The notes beneath the pieces were generated by a model. It made no database searches, had not been told where the DNA came from, and saw nothing but the letters and a program-made list of their open reading frames with translations. A program made the position numbers and the translations under genes. Positions 21,533 through 32,710 of a stretch of DNA of 64,000 bases are shown here, one piece after another; within the stretch, counting starts at the first letter, position 1, and each line of letters opens with the position of its first letter. The stretch is taken from contig JAESIW010000090.1 in the NCBI GenBank assembly GCA_016802295.1, forward strand, positions 1,288,928-1,352,927, read 5' to 3'. Source of the stretch: Brachionus rotundiformis. Lineage: Eukaryota > Rotifera > Eurotatoria > Ploima > Brachionidae.

Positions 21533-22858
21533 ATGAACAACAGTGTGGATTTTTTCAACCAAACACACCGAGAGTACCAAACCTCTTGGTACATGTTCAT
21601 TTTTTTGTCTTGTTTGTACGGCACAATATCACTAGTGTCCGTAGTTGGCAATTCAATGATCATATTTGTTGTCTATAGGAACAAAAAAATGCGAACAGTT
21701 ACCAACTATTTTATAAGTAATTTGGCTTTGGCCGATTTGGTGATTGGTCTTTTTGCAACGCCATTTCAGTTCCAGGCGGCTTATCTGCAACGATGGATAT
21801 TTCCGGATATAATGTGCAAAATAGCGCCATTTGCATCAACTCTAAGTGCCAATGTTAACATTACAACTCTGGTCGCCATCAGTCTTGACCGCTACCATGT
21901 CATTTTGCATCCACTTGATCAAAAGTTGAGCAAAAAACAATGTATATACATTATTGTGGTAATATGGCTTGTTTCCATTTTGATGAGTATCAGCAAATTG
22001 TTCAACTATACTGTTTATTATTTCGTTGATCAGAAACAGTGCGGTCCTGACAACGATTTATTATTTAAATATGAGATAATCATATTGGCAGTACTGCAGT
22101 ACATTTTACCATTTTTTATCATCTCATTGACCTATTTCAAAATTGGCTATTACATCTATTTTGGCTATAGGCCTCCATCTGTCAATGACGCGCAGTCCAA
22201 GACCAAGAAAAAAGCCGTCAAAATGGTGTTTATAGTTGTTTTTTTGTTCATTATTTGCTGGTTGCCAATTCAAGTGTTCAATGTCCTCAATGTCCTGTTT
22301 CCAGAATTTGTCGGAAGGTGACTTTGACCAATTCTTTATCTCACTAATTTAAATGGATTTTTAGCCTCAAGAATGTGCACATCATCTGGTTCCTTTCCAA
22401 TTCTTTTGCCGCTTCCAATTCGTGCTACAATGTGTTCATATACGGAATTTGTAGTGTAAGTCTGGCCAATTTTTATTACCTAAAATATTTGAACCAGAGC
22501 AAATACCATCAAATATATAACCAGCTTAGTTAAATTAATTTATTAAAATTATCAATTAGACTAGAAAAATTCATCTAAGTATTAAAATTAGATAGAGTTA
22601 TCTATTATAAAGTTATCATAAAAAATTATCTTTTTATTAAATTAATTTTTGATATTATTCAAGGAACGGTATAAAACTGAGTTCAAGAGATTGTTCAGAT
22701 GCTTTTCTTGCTGCAATACATTGGAAAAAAGTGACAACTTTGAGCTAGACAAGTCAAATATAAGTCTAAATTTGTGGAATAAAAAAAAAACAACAAATGA
22801 AGAACAAATTGCCAAATACACATTTGTTACATCACCATCAAATTTTTCAAAAGTCTAA
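21533..22858 (+). CDS. Rhodopsin-class neuropeptide-type GPCR
   Basis: Exons 21533-22317, 22365-22455 and 22664-22858 give 356 aa. The N terminus has NNS and NQT glycosylation sequons. TM1 has VGNSMIIFVVY, TM2 NLALADLVIGLFATPF, TM3 end SLDRYHVI (DRY), TM6 CWLPIQVFNVL and TM7 SNSCYNVFIYGIC. The set is typical of invertebrate neuropeptide receptors (leucokinin/RYamide/tachykinin-like group); ligand not assignable. TM7 NPxxY is changed to NVFIY. A palmitoylatable CFSCC follows helix 8. It is a candidate peptide receptor of nervous or gut tissue by family. Confidence 0.9.
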
Positions 22859-22922
22859 AAAAATTTTTTTTAATAAATATACATTTTTTTATTATATAAA
22901 TAAAAAAAATCAATCAAAAAAA

Positions 22923-23482
22923 TTAAATATTAGTAATTCCAATAACCCCGCAAGCTAGTCGTCCACCAGCATTTCCAGTTGTTTTGCTCAACTCAGTTCC
23001 ACCTGAATAAAATTGGTTTTAAAAAACAATTGATTTTAATTATTGCTTGGTTTACCTTGGCCCAGATCGTCAGGATCCGAGTGAACAATGATGGTCCTGC
23101 CAATTATTGAATGAGGTCCATTGAGACGAACCAAGCGATCGGTAAAATCAAACTTAGCAAGTCCGTTTTCATCAGCTGTAACGTTGCCAAGATCACCAAC
23201 ATGTCTTTCTTCTTCATCAGGCGCGCCATGAGTCTTTTGGAAGGGATTGAAATGCGGCCCAGCGCTGATGCATCCATTGGTGGTATCACCAAATTGGTGT
23301 ATGTGAAAGCCGTGCTGTCCAGGACTCAGATTACTTATTTCGCCATGTATATGAACTGCTGAATCTAAACCCTGACAAAATTTGACTTGGAAAATCAATT
23401 TTTATTTTTATACTTCTTGTTCAAAGCGGACAACTCCTTTCACTGTTTCACCAATTAGCACAGCCACTGCTTTGATTGACAT
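22923..23482 (-). CDS. Cu/Zn superoxide dismutase, cytosolic
   Basis: Dismutates superoxide to hydrogen peroxide and oxygen. Exons on the minus strand are 23482-23414, 23371-23056 and 23002-22923, giving 154 aa, the usual length. Metal ligands and active-site residues are all visible: HGFHIHQFGD, GPHFNP, the HGAPDEEERHVGDLGN loop, TIIVH, and GGRLACGV with the Arg. The disulfide Cys are in GCISAGPH and LACGV. There is no signal peptide, so cytosolic. It is convergent with the upstream GPCR (stops about 65 bp apart). Confidence 0.96.
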
Positions 23483-24004
23483 TTTTAATTAATTTTTTTT
23501 ATACACCAAGTTTTATATTATTTTTATTTGGAATAATGTTTATGTGTTTGGATTCAAAATTAGGCCCGTTGCTAGGTGATTTCAATTTTTTTACAAAAAA
23601 ATCTTTTTATCAAAAAATGCTTTACAAAAATTTAGGATTAAACCATAAGAATTTCTTGGTTAAAAATAGAAAATTATATATGGTAAAAGTTGTTTGCATT
23701 TTTTTTTAAATTGTAAATTAAAACTTCAAAAGATTCCATCTATAGTATAATTTAATAATAGAAATTAAATAAAATTTTAATATTAATTACCATTTTTAAT
23801 TCCGCTAATTATTAATAACTAAATAGAAAATTTAAATTTAAATTGTCTAAACACTTAAAAATTTTTCACCTCATATCAATTTTCATTTATTAATATTGAT
23901 TTTTTAAATGATAATTGTTTATTTACCTTCAAATTTATCTTAAATTACCATAATATTAAATTATTTGAATTTTTTCAAAATTTATAATACCTATAATTTC
24001 AAAT
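23483..24004. other. AT-rich intergenic
   Basis: About 520 bp between the divergent SOD start and the transporter start. No coding or RNA features; likely promoter DNA. Confidence 0.5.
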
Positions 24005-25580
24005 ATGACCATTTCCGGGTAAAATAAAAAATAAAATTATTTCCATATTAAAATGATTTTTTATTAATTTAGCTTAATTTAAATTAAAAGCAACAACATT
24101 GCATTAATTGTATTAAGTTTGTGTGCATTTAGCCAGAACGCCATAGTCAGTGGAGCTAACAATGCCGTACTGTCGACCATTGAGCGCGCCCACTCTCTGT
24201 CACAACTGGACAGTGCACTGTTCTTAATTTTCTACGACATAGCTAGCATTTTGGCATCGCCAATGGTCGGCTACTTTGGTGACAGCAGAGCCAAATCCAA
24301 AATAATCGCACTTCGCATGCTTTGTCTAAGCGTGGCCTCTTTGCTGATGGTGGTGCCACATTTCGTGTCTTCCAAACATTTCAAAATACCAAAATCAGGA
24401 CCATTCAGACAAAAGATTCTATGTGATTTGACCAACAAAAGCATGATACACCAGTTGCCGCAGAAAAATGTACACAATATGATAAAATTTATATTCTTTT
24501 TATCCAATTTCCTAAATGGAATATCAAGTGTTTCACTTTACACCATAGGTATATCTTACATTGAAGCCATGTTCAAAAAAGACCAAGTGCACATGTGTCA
24601 AGGTATTTATTTTTCTGTATCCGCCATGGGTATTGGCATTGGTATGCTCTTGACCGGAAACTTTCTAAAACATGTCTGCTCATAGTTATGATAGGATCGG
24701 AGCATGGTGGATTATATACACCATGTCTTTTATACTAAATATTATTTTGTTCATTTTGGTCTTTAATTTTTCTCAAAATCTTACCACCTTTAACAATGAG
24801 CCGCATGAATCTTTGGCAATTAATGATTTTGTTAGAAATGCTCTTAAAATAACAAGAAGTCAAATTTTTTGCAATATTATGCTTTGTACCACTTTTGAGA
24901 CATTTTTACTCAAAGGATTTGGATATTATTTGACTAAATTTTTTGAATACCAGCTCAGATTAGACGCTGGCAATGCAACAATGATCGCTGGTGGCATTAG
25001 TTTTGTGAGTTTTGTGCTTTGTAAACATGAGACATATACAAAATTGGACACCAATAAAGAATGTGAATGTGATGCAAATTTTTTTCTATCCAGTTTGTTA
25101 GGGAATAAAGATGTTTCAGTCACCATGTCACGCTGGCTGTTCTCAATTTACCAATCCGGACATTTTTTCTAATTGTCTGCTTGGCAATGATGCAAAAATA
25201 AACATGCATACATACAGTGGGCCAGCGTTCCAGTGCACCATAAATCTAATTATTGCTTCAGTAGTAACTCTTGTCATCTTGTTTTTTAAATTTGACTCTA
25301 TTGCTGCCAATTTTGAGAATTCTTTTGGAAAATATGAGTCAAGAAAATCAATCTTTTGCACTCGGATTCGTTCTTTGGTAAACAAACTGTTCGGTAATGT
25401 ACCAGGACCGATTGTTTTTGCTCTATGTATGACAACAGGATGTTTTCGCTGTCCATCGCTTCCATTGGAAGTATTTTACGCCTATTTTCTGCTTTATTTG
25501 CTTTTTTTTGTCTTTATTTCATCAATAAAGAGAAAAAATTGGTGATTACCAATTCCGAAGTAAATCAAACAAAATTATAA
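24005..25580 (+). pseudogene. OATP/SLCO-type organic anion transporter, broken
   Basis: MFS transporter of the SLCO family, which imports organic anions. Exon 1 is 24005-24018 (MTIS) and exon 2 starts at 24091. Family signals: GANNAVLSTIERAHSLS, FYDIASILASPMVGYFGD, SSVSLYTIGISYIEAMF, DRIGAWW, the Kazal-like loop (CECDANFFYPVC ... SPCHAGC) and GPIVFALCM. Reading frame is lost at least three times: at an AAAA run near 24665, around 25080-25110 (with an in-frame TAG at 25099-25101 if read through), and near 25441-25450. The C-terminal frame runs to TAA 25578-25580. At about 480 codons it is also short for SLCO (about 600-700). It could be a pseudogene or contain assembly indels, since two breaks sit in homopolymers. 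Confidence 0.75.
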
Positions 25581-25978
25581 AGCATAAAGTAATTTAAAAA
25601 AAGTTGAAAATTAAAATTAATTTATTAAAAAAATATCAACAATTTTAATTTTGGAAAAGTTGGCTATTTAATGATAAGATGGTAAAGAGACATCAAAGAT
25701 CAACTTATTAATTTTAACTATTAAATATAATCATTTAAATTTAAATTTAAATTTTTTTTTGATCTTAATTTATATAATAGATAAAAATATAAATAATCAT
25801 AATAGATAATTTTATTTTTCAAATTAATTTTTAATAAAAATGAATTTTAATGAATAAAGTATTGAAATTTGAAAAAAGTTAAAAAAATGTCAAGGTCGAC
25901 ATAAAAATAAACTTAATTTCTTTAAACTCAGTGCTTATAACTTAAAATACAAAATCATATAATCTATAATTTAAAACA
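25581..25978. other. AT-rich intergenic
   Basis: No feature seen; it separates the SLCO relic from MCM7 and probably holds the MCM7 promoter. Confidence 0.5.
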
Positions 25979-28251
25979 ATGCCTGCAATCCGAGACTATA
26001 CAAAAGATAAGAGCGACTTGAAGCGATTTTTGACCGACTATTACACAGACTTGGACAACGATGCTGGCAAATGCTTCAAATACTCCAAACAATTGGTAAA
26101 CAACTTCCACAAATTAAGTATGTTGTTAATACAATTAATTTTCAGAGAGATGTTGCCAATCGGGAACAGAGCGCATTGACCATTGACTTGGGAGACTTGG
26201 CAACAGTGGACCAAGATTTGGCAGACGCTTGTCTGGACAATTCCAAGCGCTACATAGACCTTTTCTACGAAGCAGTCCAAGAACTGCTTCCAGAGTACAA
26301 GGACCAGGACGTAACTACTCTACTTGCCATTAACTGACCACAATAAAGCTTTAAATTTAAGACTGTTCACAAAGACACGCTTGACGTGTACATTGAGCAC
26401 CGGTTGTTGGCCGAACAGCGTCTGTACAGTGCTGACGCGCCTAGGGAAGCGCGCAATCGATTTCCAAGCGAGCTATTGCGCAGGTTCGAGCTCTACTTTA
26501 AAGCACCGGCGAACATGAAGTCTGTGTCAGTGCGCCAAATTAAAGCTCGCTCCATTGGAAAGCTGGTAAACGTAAAAGGAGTTGTAATCCGAGCTACTGA
26601 GGTCAAGCCGCTTCTGCAAGTCGCCACATACACTTGTGACCGATGTGGTGCCGAAACCTATCAGCCAATCAACTCGGCCTCGTTCATGCCCATTGAAATG
26701 TGCCAATCACAGGACTGCCAAGTCAACAAGAGCGGTGGTCGCTTGTGTCTTCAAACCAGAGGCTCCAAGTTTGTCAAGTTTCAAGAGATCAAGATTCAAG
26801 AGCATTCGGAACAAGTGCCTGTTGGTAATATACCAAGAGCTATTACCATTTATGCCAAGGGCGAGAATACTCGTTTGTGCAAGCCTGGCGATCATATTGG
26901 AGTAACTGGCATATTTCTGCCTTTGCTAAAGACTGGCTACAATCAAATATCCCAAGGTCTGCTTTCTGACACTTACATCGAGGCCCACAACATTGTTAAG
27001 CTGAACAAGACCGAAGATGAAGAGATGCTGGCCGATGAGTTGACAGAAGAGGAGGCAGCCAGGATATGTGAAGATGATTTTTATTCAAAGCTAACTTGTA
27101 GCATAGCACCGGAGATTTATGGTCATGAAGATGTCAAAAAGGCTCTTTTGCTACTTCTAGTTGGTGGTGTTGACAAAAATTCCAGAGGCATGAAGATTAG
27201 GGGTAATTTGAACATTTTGCTGATGGGGGATCCCGGTGTGGCCAAATCGCAGCTGTTGAATTACATTGATAGATTGGCAATGAGGAGCCAGTACACCACT
27301 GGCAGGGGTTCTTCGGGAGTTGGTCTGACTGCTTCGGTGATGAAGGATCCGATTACTGGCGAGATGATACTTGAAGGAGGCTCACTGGTCCTTGCCGATC
27401 AGGGCATTTGTTGCATTGATGAGTTTGACAAGATGTTGGACCAGGACAGAACAGCCATTCACGAGGTCATGGAACAGCAGACCATTTCCATTGCCAAGGC
27501 TGGCATTATGACATCACTCAACGCCAGAGTTTCAATATTGGCTGCTGCTAATCCGGCCTATGGCAAATACAACCCAAAAAAAACCATTGAACAAAATGTT
27601 CAGCTGCCAGCAGCGTTGCTTTCCAGATTTGACCTGTTGTGGCTCATCCAGGACAGACCGGACAAGGACTCGGACTTGAGACTGGCCCAGCACATAACCT
27701 ATGTTCACCAGCACAATGTACAACCACCGACCAACTTTACACCACTTGACATGAAATTGATGAGGCGATATATCGCCTTGTGCAAGACCAAACAACCATT
27801 GGTGCCCGAAGAGTTGACAGATCATATAGTGAGTGTGTATGTGGAGATGAGAAAAGAGGCCAGAGTTAACTCGGATGCCACATTTACATCAGCACGTACT
27901 CTATTGGGCATTCTGCGTCTCTCCACCGCCTTGGCAAGACTCAGACTGAGCAATATGGTTGAAAGAGATGACGTCAACGAGGCGATTAGACTAATGGAAA
28001 TGTCCAAAGAATCGCTCAAGCCCAGGTACGAGTCTATGCAAAGACCCAAGAGCACTTCGGACCAGATATTCGCGTTGGTGCGCGAAATGGCGCCCATTAG
28101 CGGCCCACGAGTGGTCAACTACCAGGAAGCGCTGGAAAAATGTGCCAGAAAGGGCTTTACGCCCGAAATGTTCAACGAATGCTGCAAGACTTATGAGGAC
28201 CTCAATGTATGGCTCATTAACAATGCCAGGACCAAAATCACTCTTATTTAA
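25979..28251 (+). CDS. MCM7: DNA replication licensing helicase subunit MCM7
   Basis: One of six subunits of the MCM2-7 replicative helicase. Exons 25979-26095, 26146-26310 and 26362-28251 give 723 aa (human 719). Visible: N-terminal MPAIRDYTKDKSDLKRFL, Zn ribbon starting CDRCGAETY (about residue 185), IAPEIYGHEDVKKALLLLLV, Walker A GDPGVAKSQ (about 383), Walker B CIDEFDKM, sensor AAANPAYG and arginine finger SRFDLLW. Paralogue-specific strings such as QLPAALLSRFDLLWLIQDRP identify it as MCM7. The C-terminal winged-helix end NARTKITLI is complete. The CDS is more GC-rich than its flanks. Confidence 0.98.
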
Positions 28252-28595
28252 TTAATAATTTAATTAATTATTTTTTTTAATATTTGAAAAATATGAAAAT
28301 TTAATTGAAAATTAATGAAATTATAAATAGACAATATGATCAATTAGCTAACAATTTTTTTATTTAATATGTGTAAATAAATATTAAAAAAGTAAATAAT
28401 TTTCTTTCATTGTTATAACAAAAAAAAAATGATTAATTTAATAATTTATTATTTTATTAAAAATTTGTTGTGCTCAACAATTGTTAAAAAAAAAAGCTAA
28501 AAGTTAACTTGTTTTAATAAAATTCTTTTAAAATTAGGTTAAATAAATCATGACCTGTCTATTCATTAATTGACCAAATTTTGCCTTAAAATAAT
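28252..28595. other. AT-rich intergenic
   Basis: Poly-A/T-rich spacer; nothing recognised. Confidence 0.5.
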
Positions 28596-29386
28596 ATGCC
28601 CGCGAGTCGTCTTACCAAAACAATTGTCTTGTCTCCATTTGGCCACCTGAATCTAATAGCTAATAACTTTGATCAGCTCGACATGTCAGTAAAAACAAAA
28701 AAAATAAATAAAAAAATAGATAATTTAAATTTTGTTAAATTGAGAAAAAAATATGTTCATTAAAGGACAGCATATCGCTTTATGTACCATGTTCTTGTTT
28801 TTTTCCTCATGGACATTCTTCTCATTTCAAACCTATCGTTTACACAATGACATAAAAAATGCCAATTTAGCTTGTAGCTCTTTGGTTTTACGTAATTAAA
28901 TAAAAAAGATAATAATTTATTTAATAATTTTTATTCCCAAGATGAGTTTATTTCAATATTGATGGTAGTACTAGGCCTTTACGGCCTCATGTCCATAAGC
29001 GTTGACCACAAAGCCTCAATTTCACAGTTCTCTTTGGTTATTCTACTAGTCTCCATACTGACCCTTGTCCTTCTAACCCTTTTTATCGGTCTTTCAGCCT
29101 CTTCCATAATTGATCACCATATCAAGTCAAACCATTCACTGAAATCTACCAAATCAATTCTTCGTTTCGATACAAACACTAAAGAGTATGATAACAATTA
29201 TGGTGTGCTAATTGCACGGAAATTATCTCTATTGAACAACTTTTTGGTAAATTTTAATTTTTTGGTCAGAATTAATTTATCTTTTAAATTTTAAATTAGT
29301 ATGTAAATTTAATATTTGGAATAGTCATTGGTTTATATACATATGGATGGGTTAATAACGAGGAAAAAGAGTTCTATTACATTTAA
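28596..29386 (+). CDS. Four-transmembrane protein, family unknown
   Basis: Exons 28596-28688, 28771-28891, 28942-29246 and 29300-29386 join in frame to 201 aa. Predicted TM segments: HIALCTMFLFFSSWTFFSF, EFISILMVVLGLYGLM, ISQFSLVILLVSILTLVLL, and YVNLIFGIVIGLYTYGW near the C terminus. The topology resembles tetraspanin or claudin-like proteins, but the tetraspanin CCG motif and the claudin WxxGLWxxC motif are absent, and the loop between TM3 and TM4 is only about 50 residues and polar. I do not recognise the family. The codon structure and consistent splice phases make a real gene likely. Confidence 0.65.
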
Positions 29387-29777
29387 TAAATAGCTTTTAA
29401 AAAAAAAAACATTTTTTTTTAATTGGTAAAGTAAAAAAAACTGTCCATAAAGCGTAAAAATGGCTTGCTTTGTATACATTTTAAATTAAAAAATAAATTA
29501 TTTTATAATAATTATTGAAATTTATATCGATTTAAAAGCAATTAAAAAATTCAGTTAAATATAAATTTGGAAAATAAATAAATTAAAAATATTGACGATA
29601 TCTTTTAAATTAATGAAAACAAATATATAACAATTTTAAAAAATCAATATCAATAATTTTGTTCTAAATTTTAATTTAATTTAACCGGATATTTACTTTT
29701 TTATTTAAACATGTACCAGAAAATAACTTTAAATAAATTTTAAGCTAAAAAATAAGAAATAAGAAATTATATTGGAA
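29387..29777. other. AT-rich intergenic
   Basis: Spacer upstream of the DEG/ENaC gene; no features seen. Confidence 0.5.
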
Positions 29778-31277
29778 ATGGTACCAATTAATAAAAATGT
29801 TAAAATATTTGATATATTCAAAAGTTGGACAGAATCGATGACACTGCATGGTTTTCCCAACATATTCCGCACCAAATATCACTCGGTTCGAGTTATGTGG
29901 ATCATATGCTTTCTGGTCTCAACTGGATGGTGTTTTGGCATCATAACATTAAACATAATCAACTATCTCAAATATGAAGCGATCACAACAATTAAAGTAG
30001 TTGACAAAGATTCACTGCCATTTCCAACAGTGACTGTATGCAATTATAATCCTTTTGTTACTGAAGAAGGCCTAAAGTATGTCTCAACCATTTTTGAAAA
30101 TAATAATCTGACCAGCTTTCCAAATATGATATTAAATAATATTTTTGATGACAATACAGAAGATAATTCTTCTCTTATTGTTTATAACTATTTATTTTTG
30201 CGCTATATGACTGTGGTAATTTCCAAGTCAAATACAGAAGAAATGATAAAAAATTTTTCACTTTCTTATGATCAAATGTTTATTAGCTGCCTGTACAATT
30301 TAAAACCTTGCCATAAAGAAGACTGGATCTGGTTCTTTGACAGTAATTTTGGCAATTGCTTTCGTTTTAATGCTGGTCAAAATTCGAAAGGAGAAAATGT
30401 CGACATAAAGCACTCTTTTCAAGCGGGAAGGTATAATGGACTCATGGTCGAGCTATTTGTTGGCATACCAGAAGACCAAAAGACATTAAGCATATCAACA
30501 GGGGCTCATGTTTTTGTAGATGATAATTATTTTAAACCAATTCCAGACCAAGGCTTTGATGTTTCACCAGGCTTTAGCTCAAATTTGATCCTACAAAGGA
30601 TTGTAAACCAAAAACTTCCCAAGCCATACAGTGAATGCACTGACAATTTGGATACCATTGATTCATTTGATTCAGATTATTACAGAAAAGTGTTTAGTTC
30701 CGGGCTGAACTATCGCCAACTAAACTGCCTATATGCCTACTTACACATGGAAATATCCGAAAGATGCAAATGTGCTGAAATGGGATTAAATATCAAATCT
30801 GAAAATGGTAACCAATGTGACACATTGGAAGAACAAACTTGTGTAATTAACGAATATGAAAAGTTGACGAAGTCAAATTTTAAGAGAAAGGTAATAGCTC
30901 AATGTCCACTGGAGTGTAGGTCTACCACTTATGAAATAACCAAATCGGAAAGCAAGTATCCATCGGTGACCTATGGAAATGAGCTAATCAAAAACCACAG
31001 GAAAATAAGAGCCCTATACGGAAACAAGTCAAACATTAGCATTGAAGAATTGCGTGATGACATTTTAGCCATAAATTTTTATTATGAAAATTTAAAGCAA
31101 ACTGAAATTGGACAGAGTCCGAGTATTACATGGGATGGTTTGGTTGGTAGTGTTGGTGGCACTTTGGGTCTTTTTTTGGGAATAAGTGTTCTTAGCTTTG
31201 CTGAATTAGTCGACTTAATTTTTCAAATTTTTTTTAACGAATTTAATAAAATAAAGGCTATTTCTGACCAAAGTTAA
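29778..31277 (+). CDS. DEG/ENaC-family sodium channel subunit (intronless)
   Basis: Trimeric, amiloride-sensitive-type cation channel subunit. A single exon encodes 499 aa; I use the ATG at 29778 (MVPINKN). The N-terminal gating His-Gly is present (TLHGFPNIF). TM1 is VMWIICFLVSTGW, followed by the post-TM1 motif FPTVTVCNYNPF. The Cys-rich extracellular domain ends with CPLECRSTTYEI. The pore/TM2 is GGTLGLFLGISVLSFAELVDL, containing the G-x-S selectivity sequence. It could be acid-, peptide- or mechanically gated; the sequence does not decide. Confidence 0.95.
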   Translation: MVPINKNVKIFDIFKSWTESMTLHGFPNIFRTKYHSVRVMWIICFLVSTGWCFGIITLNIINYLKYEAITTIKVVDKDSLPFPTVTVCNYNPFVTEEGLKYVSTIFENNNLTSFPNMILNNIFDDNTEDNSSLIVYNYLFLRYMTVVISKSNTEEMIKNFSLSYDQMFISCLYNLKPCHKEDWIWFFDSNFGNCFRFNAGQNSKGENVDIKHSFQAGRYNGLMVELFVGIPEDQKTLSISTGAHVFVDDNYFKPIPDQGFDVSPGFSSNLILQRIVNQKLPKPYSECTDNLDTIDSFDSDYYRKVFSSGLNYRQLNCLYAYLHMEISERCKCAEMGLNIKSENGNQCDTLEEQTCVINEYEKLTKSNFKRKVIAQCPLECRSTTYEITKSESKYPSVTYGNELIKNHRKIRALYGNKSNISIEELRDDILAINFYYENLKQTEIGQSPSITWDGLVGSVGGTLGLFLGISVLSFAELVDLIFQIFFNEFNKIKAISDQS

Positions 31278-31427
31278 ATCAAGATAATAATAATTTAAAA
31301 CAAGGATTAGAAAATTAATTATTTTTTTTAATTAGAAAATTTTAAAGGTTTAGCTCACTTTTGTTTTTTGTTTAAAATAATTAAAATAAATGGCTAAAAT
31401 ATTAATTAATTGTTGTTTTATTTTAAA

Positions 31428-31769
31428 ATGAATTTTAGAAGAGTTTTTATTTTTATTTTATTTTTAAATATTGATCATTTGGAATCGAAATATCTGAAGG
31501 CCCAATTGGACAAAATAAGGCTAATTGATCTAGTTGATATATATTTTTTTTATATAATTAGCCAACAAAACAAAGCCATTTTGAACAAATTGGAAAAGTT
31601 GGAAAAAAAAATAGTGCCATCTTTTGTGACATGCTGGTCGATTGATTTGACATGTGTGCCAGGCGATTGCTCACAATTTCGGCGGTGTGTAGCCGGTCAA
31701 ATTATTCTGCTCAGGTGTCCAAAAAATTTACTCTTTTCATCTCGAACAAAATCATGCCAATTTAATTAA
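31428..31769 (+). CDS. Secreted protein with one chitin-binding type-2 (peritrophin-A) domain
   Basis: Starts at ATG 31428 (MNFRRVFIFILFLNIDHLES), which gives a signal peptide. After a coiled-coil-like linker (ILNKLEKLEKK) comes a six-Cys ChtBD2 pattern: CWSIDLTC, GDCSQFRRC, LRC, SCQF, with the usual aromatic and hydrophobic spacing. 113 aa from this start. It is likely an extracellular chitin-associated protein (cuticle, lorica or gut lining). A very short intron inside 31530-31560 cannot be excluded, but the frame is open without it. Confidence 0.75.
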   Translation: MNFRRVFIFILFLNIDHLESKYLKAQLDKIRLIDLVDIYFFYIISQQNKAILNKLEKLEKKIVPSFVTCWSIDLTCVPGDCSQFRRCVAGQIILLRCPKNLLFSSRTKSCQFN

Positions 31770-32043
31770 ATAAAATTAAAAATTAAAAAATTTTTTTGTT
31801 TCTTAGAGATAAAAAAAAGGTGGGTTTAAAAATACTTTCCAGGTAATGTCTTATTAAAGCGAAATGTGATATTTATTCCTTTATGGAAAGAATATAAAAT
31901 AAATAAAACTAAACAATTTGTCAACTAAAATGAAATTAGCTTAGTCTATATCTAAGATTATATTTCAGAATGATATTTCATTTAGCTGGATATAAAATGT
32001 TCTTGAAATAATAAAATAAATTAAATTTAGAAATTAAAAAAAA

Positions 32044-32379
32044 ATGTTGAATAAGATAATTGTTTTGTTTGCATTGGCTGCTTTGGCAAGCTGTCAACTT
32101 GGAGGTTTGGAGCAAGTTGAGCCGAATGACGCTGCTTGGGATATAGCCAAATGGTCAACTAGCCAGCTGTCTCAGTACACTAACTCGCAAGGCGAACATG
32201 TGGTCAAGAACATTCGTGATTTAAGCACTCAAACAGTTGCTGGAATCATATACAGATTTACCATGGATGTCAGTGTTGGCAGTTTGTCATTTTCGTGCAG
32301 AATTGCTGTCTATGACCAACCTTGGACACAGACAAGAGGATTTTTGAGCACTGAACCACCAAAATGCGTCAAGCTCTAA
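32044..32379 (+). CDS. Cystatin, secreted cysteine-protease inhibitor
   Basis: 111 aa with signal peptide (MLNKIIVLFALAALASCQ). The three inhibitory elements of family-2 cystatins are present: N-terminal Gly (LGGLEQVEP), the QxVxG loop (QTVAG), and the second hairpin Pro-Trp (QPWTQ). Two Cys near the C terminus (SCRIAV, KCVKL) could form one disulfide. By family it inhibits papain-like proteases. No intron is needed. A divergent cystatin-like gene lies at 34871-35320, so this is a small locus. Confidence 0.9.
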   Translation: MLNKIIVLFALAALASCQLGGLEQVEPNDAAWDIAKWSTSQLSQYTNSQGEHVVKNIRDLSTQTVAGIIYRFTMDVSVGSLSFSCRIAVYDQPWTQTRGFLSTEPPKCVKL

Positions 32380-32710
32380 TTTAATTATTTGGTTTAATAT
32401 TTTTCTTTAGAATTTTTTAGCACCCGGTTTTAATCAATTAATAAAAATCAGTGTTTAGAAATTAATTTTTTTTTAAACAAAGACAATTAAATAAGTGTTT
32501 TGTGCAATTAATTAAAATAAAAATTATTTATTAAATAATATCATAATTTAATATTTTTTTCAAATATTAAAAATAGTCAAAATTTTTAAATAATAATTTT
32601 TATAAATTAAATAATTATTAATTAAAATTTAAGAATACATTTCAAAAATTTTATTGCTTACTAAAATTTTTTTCCAAGCGTCTAAAAAAAAAAATTAAAA
32701 TATTAATTAA
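32380..32710. other. AT-rich intergenic
   Basis: Space between convergent cystatin and PRRC1 genes; very AT-rich, nothing seen. Confidence 0.5.
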
